Source: Lentinula raphanica
Lineage: Eukaryota > Basidiomycota > Agaricomycetes > Agaricales > Omphalotaceae
Assembly (NCBI GenBank): GCA_027919835.1
Contig: JANVFP010000024.1
Coordinates: forward strand, 62,001 to 126,000
DNA length: 64,000 nucleotides
Direction: 5' to 3'
Under the pieces are notes generated by a model, which was not told the DNA's origin, made no database searches, and was given only the letters and a program-made list of their open reading frames with translations. Shown here one piece after another: positions 44,540 to 55,909 of the stretch; the first letter of the stretch is position 1, and each line of letters begins with the position of its first letter. The position numbers were made by a program, and so were the translations under genes.

Positions 44540-47500
44540 CTATGAGAAGAAGTATTGGGAAGCTTTGATAGCCTCGACCTTGAAATCACCCTTCTTGGGT
44601 AGAGGTGGCAGTAAGTCAACCAAGTTGACGAACTTACCCAGAAGTTCGATAGATTGGAGGTCTTCGTTAGCCTTTCTCAGACGGGCGGCCTTAGCCCGAG
44701 GAGATTCCCAATCATCCTCGAACTCTTCTTCCTCCTCCTCTTGTGTCTCATTCGGCTCTTGGTTCGATCCTCGTTCGAGTTTGGCTGCTTCGCGTTCCTT
44801 GGCTAGATCCACGAGCAACGCCTTCACATCAGCGGAATCGTCATTTTCCTGGATGCTAGAATCCTCTGTGTCCGAAACGTCCACGAGGGTAGAGATAGCT
44901 TTTAACGATTGGGCTTGCTTCGAAGTGACCTTGATACGAGTCCCGGCTTGTTTCAACAGTTTTGTGAGAACGCCACTGTGAATGCTGGCGAGAGGGATTT
45001 TGTAGTTCCGGTATCGTTCCTTGAACTGAAGACAGATGTGAGAGCTCGGTGGAGAAATGACAGACTGCATCAATCATACCTCATCATACAGCTTCTTCAA
45101 GACATCTGACGAATGCAGAGCAATGAAGGTATCACGGATGATACCTGACATTTCGTCAATATCGCTAGCGTGAGTCCAATACGAGTCGTGCACGGCAGCA
45201 AAAGTCAATCCTTGAGTCTAGTCGTAGTGAGGAAGTCATGAGATGAATTGTACTATCCAGATGGCATGTAACGTACCCGGCATTCGAGCGCAGTAAGCAT
45301 CATATGGGTGGCGTCAAGACTGTGGATGAAGTTGGGAGGGAAAGCACTGGCTTGCTTCATGGTGTTGACTGGAAAAGTGTTATTGAATCGTCATACATAG
45401 AAGACATAGGAAATCACCTTCGGAAGGAGAGTTGGGATCAGAGATATAAACTGTTTGCATAGAGGTGACAATCTGTTTCCGGTTAGGTTTACGGTAGGGC
45501 TGGACGATAGGAAGTCCTAGAGGAGTCGTCCAAACAACCGAAGTCATTTGTTCTTTCCGAAGGAAATCGTGAGGGGCTTCGGTTTTGGTCTTCCTTCCTT
45601 TCGCCTTCGATTTCTTGTTTTTACGCTCGCGATACTCGGCAAAGGCTTCCTCGATACGGTCTCCAGGAATAGCTTTGGAGATGAGCCGGGCACATAGAGT
45701 AAGCCAAACTTGAATGTCTTTAGCACCAGTGAAGAGATCCCCGATACAACCAAGGACCACTTTAGCAAGATAAGCCGAAGCACCCCAAACCTCTTCCTCG
45801 GCGAATTGTTTGGTGAGTTTCAGTTGTCGCTCGATTTGCTCCCTGGCCCCGATGAATGTTACTCCGTAGACGGTGGTCATGACCTGCAGATGTAATAAGA
45901 TACCCGTATAATCGACAAATGAGGGAATCAACTCACTGTCTGTTTAACAATCTTCCTTGTGATCTTTCCCTGAAGCATGGCCGCGTACTTTTCGCCTTTG
46001 GCAATGTCCCGCTTGATGATTTCCTCAGCCATATTCCCGACGTAGGAATACACATCAGACGGACGTTCGCCGGCACTGAGATTGACTTGTTGTGCACCAC
46101 GAGAGTCGCCCCCGAGCGCAGCGTAGTGTTGCAGACCATTACACGTTCCATCTTGGTGAACCGGAAGACATGACATGTACTCATGAGGATTTTCAGACGT
46201 TAAGGCAGCATGGAGCTCCATGCATGTACCGAGGCATTGCCAAGGGTCATCCGCATGAGTCCACCATCGCCGGCCCTGTAATTGTCCTATGAGTCCAGGA
46301 GTTCTTTCAATTTAATCATATCACTCACTTCAAGAGGGTTAGTAGCACTGTCGAAGATATCATCTAGATGGTCCTGAACAAACTGAACACGCTCGTCGAA
46401 GTTAGCTTTGTCATAACCGTACAAGTTCGCCAGATGGATTTGTAACCAGCGTAAACCACGCTCGCCCAGAGGTTTGGATTCTGCGAAAACCAAAAGTCCA
46501 CGACTAAGATCATTGCCGATATGGTTCAGATGTGGAGGGATAGGGTAAGCGCGACCACGGAAATCGACGTTGTGGGGGAAGTAGATGGTATCTCCGAGGA
46601 ACTGTAAATATGCTCAGACGTGCATTCGCAAGCGAACGAGAGGAAACTCACGGTTCTAGCGATTTCGATCTTGTAGTTCACACTGCACCGATCGGAATGA
46701 TTGTTGGCCTTTGCTTGCGTCCATGCCTTGATACGTTGTATGTACGTCGTGCGTGTTTTGATGTCAGCACCCTCCGGCATGACAGGCTCTGGATCTGGAA
46801 ACACAGCAGGTGGGAGCTTGCCCAATTGTTCTCCAGAGTTCCACACCTTCAGTACGACATCAAAGACCTTGCGATTAATTTTCCACGGAGTGCTTCCAAG
46901 AACGTCCAGCCCGGCGTACACAAGTTCGACGTTGCCTAGTTCAGAGGCATGGTTGAGATAACTTTGCTGTTCGACGGATTCCTTAAATCGCATAGCCGAG
47001 ACTGTAGGATTTTTTTAGCAATCAACTTAACTGAAGCACGCTACAACCTTACCTTCACTGAACATGTAACCACCTTTTTTAAGGCCTAACCATGGTTTAG
47101 GTTTCACGAGCATAGGTAAATGTCGAGGATGAATGGTATCTCTAACACTGTCGTTCGCCAAGCGCTCTGAAACTGCGGGGTTGAGTCGGATGACGCCAAG
47201 TTTCTGCCCTCGACTGTGCTCGTATGTATGATGGAATGCAGGCTGGACTTCCGTTCTACGAAGAGATGGTCAGAAAAAGTGATGTAGAGAATGGCAAAAC
47301 TGATAACGTACAAAATCTCGTTTGTAACCTTATGAGTCGCAGATCTGGTCACTTTGGCGACATCCATCAGACACTCGACCAGTATACCTCCAACTTTGGC
47401 TCGCGTCGCTTGTGTCCAAGCTGCAGTCCACGCTTCCCCATCTGACATATGCCTCGCAGCAACGATCCGCCTCTCCAGCAGACTGTTGTATCCAAGATTG

Positions 47501-49107
47501 GAAAAGTACCCATTGCTACCCGCTCTACCGATTGCAGGAAGATCGATGTTGTTCTTCTTGCAAATCTGCGCTTTGTATTCATTTTCTACCGCTTTTCCGA
47601 CTGCTATCAAAGCCCGTGTCGTTTTCATGCCTTCGGAGACACCACCGGATCCTTGAAGACGCATGATTTCGAAGATGGTAATGAGGGATAGTCGTTCGGG
47701 TTTCACCAAGGAAAGGTACGGGGACAATTGTTGTCGATCTTCTTTTTTATTCTCGATTAATTTTATGTTTTTTATTTCTTCCTCGAGTCGTTCCTGTAAC
47801 TTTGTATGCCAATCCCACATCCATCGTCGTAAATCCGGTTGTCGTAAGTGGCCAGTGTCAAGTCCGAGTTGCTCGAACATATCGGTCTCGTGTTTTAAAC
47901 GATCCATAGCAGTTTCATAAACGGTGTCTTCTAGAAGTTTTTGGCGCGCAGCGACATCTTCGGGCAGAACCTTACGAGCAAAGCTGACTCGCGATAGATG
48001 TCGACGTAAATTGGAAAGGTTGAAGGGAACTTCATACTCGGGTTCTTGTGTCTCGTCCTCATCTGATTCTGATTCTGAAGGGTCCTTTTTCTATCGCACC
48101 AATGATTTAGATACGACAAAGAAGAGAGAAGTTCAGCAACTTACCTTGACTCGCATAACAGGAACAACTTCCGGCACATCAGCAAGAACATCGTCGTAAT
48201 GTGCACCAATGGCTTCTGTTTGACCTAAAAGAGCCACAACTTCCGTATGTCCCAGCTCTGCTGCGGCTTTTGACAACAGTTTGATGACCTCAGCCGCTTC
48301 TTCAGAACTCTCGAAAACACGGTCTGCCACTACATTCTCTACCGGTATTTCGCGATTGAGTATACTTGTGAGCATCTCTTTTGGGCGCACAGCACCAGTG
48401 TCGGGTACGTGATTGGGCGAATCTGGACCAAAACTGAATATATTCGATTAATACAGTTGACGAGGATAAAATTTTGCTGAAGCCGCTCACCGAAGCCAAG
48501 CTTTAAGCATGGTAGCATAACTTCCAGCAGAGGGTTCTACCTTCTCTTTACCAGATTCCATGATCGTGAATAACTCCCATGCACACTCTATCCAGAACTC
48601 CCTGTTATCTGCACCCTTGGACATCGCCATATTGACATACGCCTCTAAGAACGCATTATACATGCGTACGTCTAACGACTTGGAGGGGGAGTCCCTCCGG
48701 AGGCGGTCAAAAATACCCTGAGCTCGTGGAACGTCGAATAGTTGGTACAGACATGCGTCTATAACAGCTAATGAGTCCTGGGTTGCTGAGTCTGTCAACC
48801 ACGACGAGTTTTTTGCGGAAGCATTGGAGCTTATGGATGGAAGGGGAGCGGGTAAAAACGTATACCGTGGCGGATGCTGCAGGAAGTTCTCCATATCCGT
48901 AGGGAAGTTATGCGACGAGGCATCTTTCCCAGTTCTAGAGTAGCTGGGATGGAAAGAGGGATAGTCGGACTGGGGAACTCGCTGGGTGGCTGCTGCAGGG
49001 GCGTTGACTTTTCTAGAAGGAGTGGAGTAGAGACGAGCTGGTCGTGGAAGGCTTTGACGAGACAACAGTGAAGTTCTCTCTAGCCTTTTTGCTGCCCATG
49101 GTAGCAT
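44540..49107 (-). CDS. RPO41: Mitochondrial DNA-directed RNA polymerase, T7-like
   Basis: Eleven exons on the minus strand (49107-48491, 48433-48145, 48090-47312, 47255-47053, 47001-46652, 46601-46329, 46275-45937, 45883-45418, 45368-45277, 45217-45080, 45025-44540) add up exactly to 1,344 codons, all in phase. The start [13 protein letters not shown] is a basic mitochondrial presequence, preferred over the upstream ATG at 49188. The N-terminal third carries PPR-like helices. The single-subunit polymerase motifs are in order: [20 protein letters not shown] (motif A, catalytic Asp), [31 protein letters not shown] (motif B), VHDSYWTHA (motif C, catalytic Asp). A lysine-rich insert ([11 protein letters not shown]) and an acidic C-terminal insert (EEEEEE) stand out. 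It transcribes mitochondrial DNA and should be essential. It is intact. Confidence 0.93.
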
Positions 49108-49249
49108 TCTGTGAAGTGAGCGCCGTCCACAAAAATTCGCGGACGAGCGATCAAGCGGCCCGAGGACGGCAAGTAAGTCACGGGACACTTTTCCACGGTC
49201 TCATTGACATTTGCGTCACGAACGAATTTTACTCTGATCCTGCTCTGAT

Positions 49250-49817
49250 CCAGACTCCTTCCCATTCGCTCTTGCCGTTAAAAAAATTTGAGATCGAGGA
49301 ACGATGGTTACCCTATATAGTATATCGTATATCTTATCAGCTTATCAATATCTTATCAGTATTACATAATTGTTGAATTTTTTTAACGGACAAGAGCGAC
49401 TGGCAAAACTTGCATGGGCGCTTGTTGCACTTGTTTGGCTTCAGCGCTAATTTTTAATTCAGAACCTGATTAGTGCAAAATCTCCTGAGCTTAAATCAAG
49501 TCAATCTCTGGCCTCTCATATGACATAGTATCTACTAGTCGAGTTATGGTTCAAAAACTTCATTTTATACTCAGAATGAACATGAACAAGCAAAAGGTTC
49601 AGGCGCTACAAGCCTTTAAGCGCCGAAACCAAACAAGTGCAACAAGCGCCCATGCAAGTTTTGCCAGTCGCTCTTGTCCGTTAAAAAAATTCAACAATTA
49701 TGTAATACTGATAAGATATTGATAAGCTGATAAGATATACGATATACTATATAGGGTAACCATCGTTCCTCGATCTCAAATTTTTCTAACGGCAAGAGCG
49801 AATGGGAAGGAGTCTGG
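49250..49817. mobile_element. Foldback / MITE-like element, 568 bp, with ~200-bp inverted arms
   Basis: The left arm starts CCAGACTCCTTCCCATTCGC at 49250. Its reverse complement ends the element at 49817 (GCGAATGGGAAGGAGTCTGG). Homology of the arms runs for roughly 200 bp and nearly meets in the middle. Identical CTCTGATCCTGCTCTGAT flanks both sides (49232-49249, 49818-49835), which is either an unusually long target duplication or insertion into a short tandem array. No open frame is present, so it would need a transposase in trans. Its left edge lies 143 bp upstream of the RPO41 start. Confidence 0.8.
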
Positions 49818-50108
49818 CTCTGATCCTGCTCTGATCCTTCAACCTGCCTTCAACCACAACTTGAACTTGAGGCCGACATATACAGACGAACACCCAACTT
49901 ACGCTGACTGGGCGCTCAAAGAGAACTCTTAGGTCTGTCACACTTCAACGCCTTCACGATAAATACGTGCTGAAATAGGTGAATACATACTACAATTAAA
50001 TATGAAACTATGAAGAGAATAATAGTACTGTCCACTACCCTTGTAGTCAAGCAGGCACCTGGCAGGCGGCGAACCCAATGAACAAGTTCATCTTGGCCAC
50101 TGCTGACC

Positions 50109-50319
50109 GTTCTACATATGCAATCAAGATTCGTTACCACAATTTCAGAATGACCGAGAGAGCGGCATAACCAGAGAGATAGGATCCTCTGACCAAGCTT
50201 CATAGGACACTTCTGCAAACTGTTCTACATATACAATGAAGATTCGTTACTAGAAGTTTGGAATGACCGAGAGAGTGGCATAATCAGATGGAGGATCTTC
50301 CGACCAGGCTTCATAGAAT
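50109..50319. repeat. Tandem duplication of the MFS gene 3' end (two ~98-bp copies)
   Basis: 50109-50206 and 50222-50319 match by eye (GTTCTACATAT, GATTCGTTAC, AATGACCGAGAGAG, CTTCATAG). The second copy contains the last ~20 codons and stop of the transporter; the first lies just beyond the stop. Confidence 0.75.
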
Positions 50320-53132
50320 GCCCGAGCTTCTTCCTCCGTCTTCCACGACATGATCAAGATATGTGGACCTCCTTTGCGACCTCTGACTTGTGGCGATATC
50401 TGGTTTCCGCGCCTTGTCATACGGGCAAAGCTGAGTGCGGTACCGTGTAGATCTGTAACCGCCGAAAGGTCGATGGGGCCCAGACGCACACTCCATTCAT
50501 GCGTTGTCGGACGTCTAGTCGGGGCAGGTGCCTGCAGCGGTGGTGTGTAGGATTCTGGTATCGCGGGCATCTGCTGGCTACCCGATAGCGGTGTGACCGG
50601 GTCATGGCCAATGCTGTATACCGAATCCCTGCGAGAATGCATGGAGCTACGAAGCTGGCGTATGGCGTCCACGAGTTCCCTTTGTGACCGTGAAGAAGTA
50701 GCCTGACTCGAGATGGCTTCGTTCAACAGATACTGAACTTCGCTGATGGTGTTGGTCAACTGTTGGATGTTCTCGAGCAATGCGGCGTTGACAGCACGAG
50801 AATCTTCCAATGGCTCGATTGCCTCCTCGACATGGGCGGGATGAACCGTTGTGTTTGTCGAAGGAGACCGTGACCTCCGAGACTAGAGATGCGATCAGGT
50901 TAGCAAAGCCCTTTATCTGTTATGAGATGCATTTCATACCTGCACCTCCTCTTGTTCCTGTATCTGCTTCGCGATTTTGAGATCCTAGAATGTTTCTTGG
51001 TGAGTCTTTGAACTTTCTATCCACACAGAGTAGAGACATACTAAACAGGGAGCAAATTGACTGTGCTGCCGAATTCGTGCACCGTATTTGAAGAACAGGA
51101 ATGGGATCGGGCACAAGAGAAGACAGATCAATGCGATCAATGTTGCAGCCCAGTTGATACCCAGGTTGTGGAACATTTGCACGGTGAACAGAGGGAAAAC
51201 AGATCCCACTGCAGAACGTATCATGGTGTTACTTGCGAGCGCAGAAGCGGCGAGAAGCCTGTGGCAATCATACGGTGAGTAGATTGATGGAAAGATGTGT
51301 TCTGATTGTCACTGACAAGTAGGTATCAACGATATAAGTCTGAAAGATGACAGTGAGCGATCATTGGCCAAGAAACAATGCAAGGGACGGCTTACAATCA
51401 ATGAAGTGAAGATAGCAGAGATGGCCATTCCCACAAAGACTGTACTGATACCTGGCACATACCATGGTATGCTCGCATAGTTCCCAGTCCATCCCAGCCA
51501 GAAAGCGCTAACAACAAGCATCACAGAGCCAATCATGGCACTGTATAGCCTCAATTCTGCGGGAGGGAAACCTTTCCATTTGGGAATGATCTTATTGACT
51601 TGCTTTGCGTAGTACAAGTTCATGAACGTCGTTAGCACACTGCCGATCCCGATACCGATGAACAGTAGCCCTTGTTGGGTGACGGTAAAACCCCTCGTCT
51701 CTACGAAGATAACAGGGAATGCCTCGAATACTAAGAAAAATGTTCAGCGATCGGAGGAAACATGCTTGAGAAGCGGAGCAGTCACTTACGAGCGTACAGG
51801 ATTCCGTACACGACCGACATGTACACGGTGATGAGGATCAGGATTGGCTCTTTGGCCATCATTTTCCAAGGACGATATAATGTGCGTTCCAGAATTCCAT
51901 GGAATGAAGAGTCTAATTTTTCATGGTCAGATACCAAGTTCCTGTTGCCGATGGGGTCTTGTTTTCGTAGACGTTGTGCCTAATTAACCGGAGAAAGTCC
52001 AGCTAAGAGTAAGTTCTGAACGCGATGCGAAAAAATACTACTAACCTTACGAGTCAACAGAATAGGGCCGTATGTTTCAGGTAAACAAATGGTGGCGAAT
52101 ATTGTGCACGCCGCGGCGAAGATCATCATAACCCAATAAATCCATTCCCAGCCCAGACGTAGGTCTGCGGCAACGCTGTAAAGAAACATTTATTTCTCCC
52201 ATGAGACATGCAATTGTTGAACAAGACTCACAATCCACCGATGAGCGGTCCCATGGAAGGCCCCAAGAATACACATCCACCAAAAAGACTGGTGGCATAT
52301 CCACGGCCTTGTGCGTTCCACACATCCGCCAGAATACCTGTAGGTGTAGGAAAGATGATCAACCACACGCGGAGAACGATATTGAAGAACGTGGATCGTA
52401 CCTCCACTTGTTATAAGAGGTGCAACAGCGAACGCTCCAGAGAAGAACCTCAAGACGAGGACGGTCTGGACATTCCTGGCTACTCCTTGGCCGATGAACA
52501 GTATTGTGTACGTCCACATTGCAATCAACAAAACATATCTACGCCCAAACATCTCACTACCAGATCCCCAGAACACGGGCTGTTGGAAGTAAGTATGAAT
52601 ACCAACGAAAATACAGTGGACCGGATCCCACTTACTCCTAGGACATATCCCAGCAGGAAGAGGACGGTGACCAGTTCCGACACCTCTTCACTAATACCAA
52701 ATCGTGCAATCAAACGTCCATTCGCAATAGAAGGAGCAGAAGACGCGAAAGTCCTAAGCAAAAAAAGAAAAAAGCGACATTGGTTGATTATTCTCCCACT
52801 GGACGTCGACAACGATGATAAACCTACGCATTAACAGTAAGCGCACAACAAACAGCCGTGATAACCCATTTCTTCGAGTTTGAAAAGTTTTGCGGATTGT
52901 GAGGATCGTCCGGTCCATCCCAAGACACAGCGACCTGCTCATTACTAGGGACTTCATGCACCTCCGGCTCCGGCATTCTCTTCTCATTGTTCTTCTTCTC
53001 TGCGACCTGCACGTTACGCATCTCCATCGCGCCTTCATCGTCATTGACATCTTCGTCGAGTGGCGCGAGACCCGGTGGTGGCGGAGGACCATGCCTGTAC
53101 CCTGGGTGAAGTGGGAAGCCATTACTAGGCAT
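50250..53132 (-). CDS. MFS drug:H+ antiporter (DHA1 type) with C-terminal cytoplasmic extension
   Basis: Eleven exons (53132-52828, 52753-52636, 52579-52402, 52337-52232, 52175-52046, 51979-51790, 51730-51396, 51339-51317, 51258-51042, 50984-50940, 50882-50250) give 759 residues with no frame error. The N-tail is proline-rich. The family signature VSWDGPDDPHNPQNFS precedes TM1. The loop 2-3 motif A appears as GSGSEMFGRRY, with LPETYGP near TM6. About 12 membrane segments end at ~residue 534. DHA1 pumps export drugs, polyamines or small acids. One exon (51339-51317) is only 23 bp. After the last TM there are ~225 further residues: Arg/Ser-rich, a coiled-coil-like helix (NIQQLTNTISEVQYLLNEA), then a compact domain ending EEEARAFYEAW. 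Relatives normally stop soon after the last TM. Confidence 0.88.
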
Positions 53133-54283
53133 TGTTGTGACTCTGGGATGAATAAAAGCTCGTAAAGCCTTGCAGAGTCTCGACGGACGGGATTTTTTGG
53201 AGGAGGCGGCCCTTGTTGCGCGGGAAAAAATCAAGGTGTTCCAAGGTGTATGTCAACCTCTCTTTTGTACCCGAACCTAAAGCGTATCGCCGTGAATAAT
53301 TGTCCGGTCCTCCACGGGAGGATTCAGGAGATCGACATAACTACCCTTACCGCGTTTGAAACATTCGGGTTCAGGCCGAGGGTATCGCGATTTTATATAG
53401 TCCACTTCCCTAGGCTCCAAAGCATCGATATCGATGGCCTCGCTCCTCTATACCCAAAAAGCAATTCTTTCTGCTTCTGTTGCCACAAAACGATCCCGGG
53501 ACCGTTTATGCGTCGAAAACCTATGCGATCAGAGTTCGCTACGTGGTCTCTGGACATTTTCACAGTGGTGTTTTGTGCATTTGACGCAAATCTGACGACG
53601 GTTGGTGTATTGGTTTTGACTCTTTCGGACACAAGTTGTTGCGTAACTGCATCGTGAAGGGGCGCCGATGCGATCAACTATCGGACGCTCACTTTGCCTA
53701 TTGCGGTGAAGGTGGCACCGCCTTTCGCTCATGGGATGTAATCTTGCTTGCTCAGATTTGACAGGAAAGCCTGAGCGAGCGGCCTTGCCTTTTCATATTA
53801 TCTGTGACTAGTGACTGCCGAATTCAGAGGTAAAAGCCCCACACCGATTGATAAGTGTACAATACATCGTTCTGTACTGGAAGAAATATGAGAATATCGA
53901 GTGTACAATGGGGAAAGAAAGGGAATTCGGGGAGAACCTAAGAACTGTCGACTTCTCCCGAAATGGGTGCCTAAATTACGCACAGATATAGGTCATAAAG
54001 TGAAGGCCAGAGGTCTAGAGACATTGGCGGAGGGAAAATTTTTGTGGGTATCAAGGTCAAACCAAAAAAACGGACTATAGAACGGGAAGGCATAGGAAAC
54101 GGGAAGATTCAAACGCAAAAGCGAACGACGACCACTACTCCGGAAGGCAGACGGACAATCTAATTAATCAAGGGAGGGATATAAAAGTAGCTGAGTGTAG
54201 CACCGGAGTTACCTGACACAGCGCGTCCGACGAGTCCCTCTACAAACCATCTTCACATTCTGAAAATCATGGTTTGAAGACGA
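53133..54283. other. Upstream region of the MFS gene with an LRR-like open frame
   Basis: A + strand open frame at 53250-53657 (135 residues) begins LLYPNLKRIAVNNCPVL and has PRLQSIDIDGL, a pattern like the LRR part of an F-box protein. It has no F-box and no clear continuation, so a small relic is likely. The rest shows nothing. Confidence 0.35.
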
Positions 54284-55219
54284 TCACTTCCTGCCGAACC
54301 GTTTCCAGAAAGGGGCTTTTCCGGTGGACGACATTGGATAGGATGGGTACTCAGAGGCACCAGACATACGATCCCTTCGACGACCGAAACAAACGGTGCA
54401 GCCAGCCAGGAGTAGCAGAATCAATGATACGAATGTCAACCAAAAACCTACGCATCAAAAACAGAAAGGTTATTTCATTGGTGAGATGTGCATGAATCGA
54501 AAGCGAGCTGATAAAGTGGCGCAAGAAGACGCACCTGGGGCAGTATCCGTGTTTCCTTGGACCGCAGATAGCTTGCCAATCTCGTGATGAAGAAACGCGT
54601 AAAGTGCGATGTCAATGGCGAAGGCGATTAGAGTGAGGAGTGCGGCAAGGAAAGATAGTACGGAAGGGATTAGTGTTACAGTGACATGGCTCGAGCAAGA
54701 GAATAGCAATGCGATAAAAGTCACTGCGGTAGCTATTGCAATAGTTCCATGAGACTCCAATTCAGTCATTGAGAGAACATAAAACTCACCAACGGGGTGA
54801 ACGGCTAAACCACGCGTCCAAGAGCCACCAATGATCACGTTCGCGTCCTTGTTGGTATCGGAAATGGAGGTAGAGTAACCGTGACCTGCGTCCCCACAGA
54901 TGCGAGAACCATCATCCTTATACGTGCATTCAGCCCTATTCATTTTGTCAGGCAGGTTGGTTGACAGAAGGACGAATTAGTATACCAAACTCCAAACTGG
55001 ACAAATGCAATAAGTAGATAAGAAAGATACGCTGAGCGAGTCTGGAGCACGTACTCGTATTTCGTTCACGGTGTCCCCATTGATTAACGCATTGCCTTTC
55101 ATATGAGCACGGGCGATATCCAAGGCAGGTAAGAACGGCAGCGAGATAGACACGAGAATACTGAGAACGAAGGCACAGAATAAGAAGATAATTCCGGGTA
55201 TACAGAACATTCGTGACAT
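54284..55219 (-). CDS. SUR7/PalI (Rim9)-type four-pass membrane protein
   Basis: Five exons (55219-55055, 54996-54986, 54935-54790, 54732-54535, 54447-54284) give 227 residues. The second exon is only 11 bp, needed to keep phase (…FGVW). The first membrane span follows the start directly (IPGIIFLFCAFVLSILVSI). An extracellular loop of ~80 residues contains cysteines (ECTYKDDGSRICGD) as in SUR7/PalI proteins. Three further hydrophobic segments follow (VTFIALLFSC, VLSFLAALLTLIAFAIDIALY, FVSLILLLLAGCTVCFG), and a short basic tail. Family members sit in eisosomes or act in ambient-pH sensing; which applies here cannot be told. Confidence 0.8.
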
Positions 55220-55715
55220 GTTGGGCGTGAAGGTTTCTCAGAATAGCGTCGAGCGAGAAAAAAAAGTCGTGAGATGGTTGGCAACCTGACTGTTCGTTCA
55301 ACGTTGACAGGCAGAATTTATTTGAGTTGGTCAAAGTTGAAATGACATCACTTCCTTCATCCCACGCGTTCAGCATGTGTAAAGTAAAGGAGGCTCTCCT
55401 AACTTGCAACATTCTCGCAATATCCGCCTTGCAGCTCTTCATCTAAGCCCTGTCTCTCACATGGGACAGCAGAACAGAATAGAATTGTTACTAGTAGTTG
55501 TGTCGAACCAAGATTTTATCATCGCAAAGAAAAGCATTGTTCATATTTTGCAGTTAAGGCGATCCTTGGTAAAACTATATGTACAGTGAACTGGTAAGCC
55601 TGGACGATAAAAAGACACTGGAGAATGCAAAGTAACAACATCACAGAAAGGTATTGAGAGAAAAGAAGTAATGGTAATTCTCGCGCCTGGAAACGCGTCA
55701 GTATAATTGCACAAT

Positions 55716-55742
55716 GAACAGAACAGAACAGAACAGAATAGA
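55716..55742. repeat. Short AACAG microsatellite
   Basis: GAACA repeated about five times (…GAACAGAACAGAACAGAATAG) in the spacer between the SUR7-like and kinase genes. Confidence 0.85.
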
Positions 55743-55909
55743 CAGGTGGGGAACGTGGAAAGGGTATTAAAGGTGATTAGGATATATCATACTAAGGAGG
55801 AGTAGAAAGAATTGTGGGATAACTATGTACTGATAGACAACAATGAATAATAGCAAGAAAAGGTGAGCATATAAAGGACCACTGTGCCTGCAACCATACT
55901 CTCTTGAAT

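Noticed and set aside
44540..49107. A viral or plasmid-type RNA polymerase
   Set aside because: The presequence, PPR-like N-terminus and eleven in-phase introns fit nuclear RPO41; linear mitochondrial plasmid polymerases lack introns and presequence.
49916..50218. Separate small membrane-protein gene on the minus strand
   Set aside because: The first part is the duplicated 3' end of the MFS gene and the hydrophobic rest is AT-rich spacer. No start context or homology supports it.
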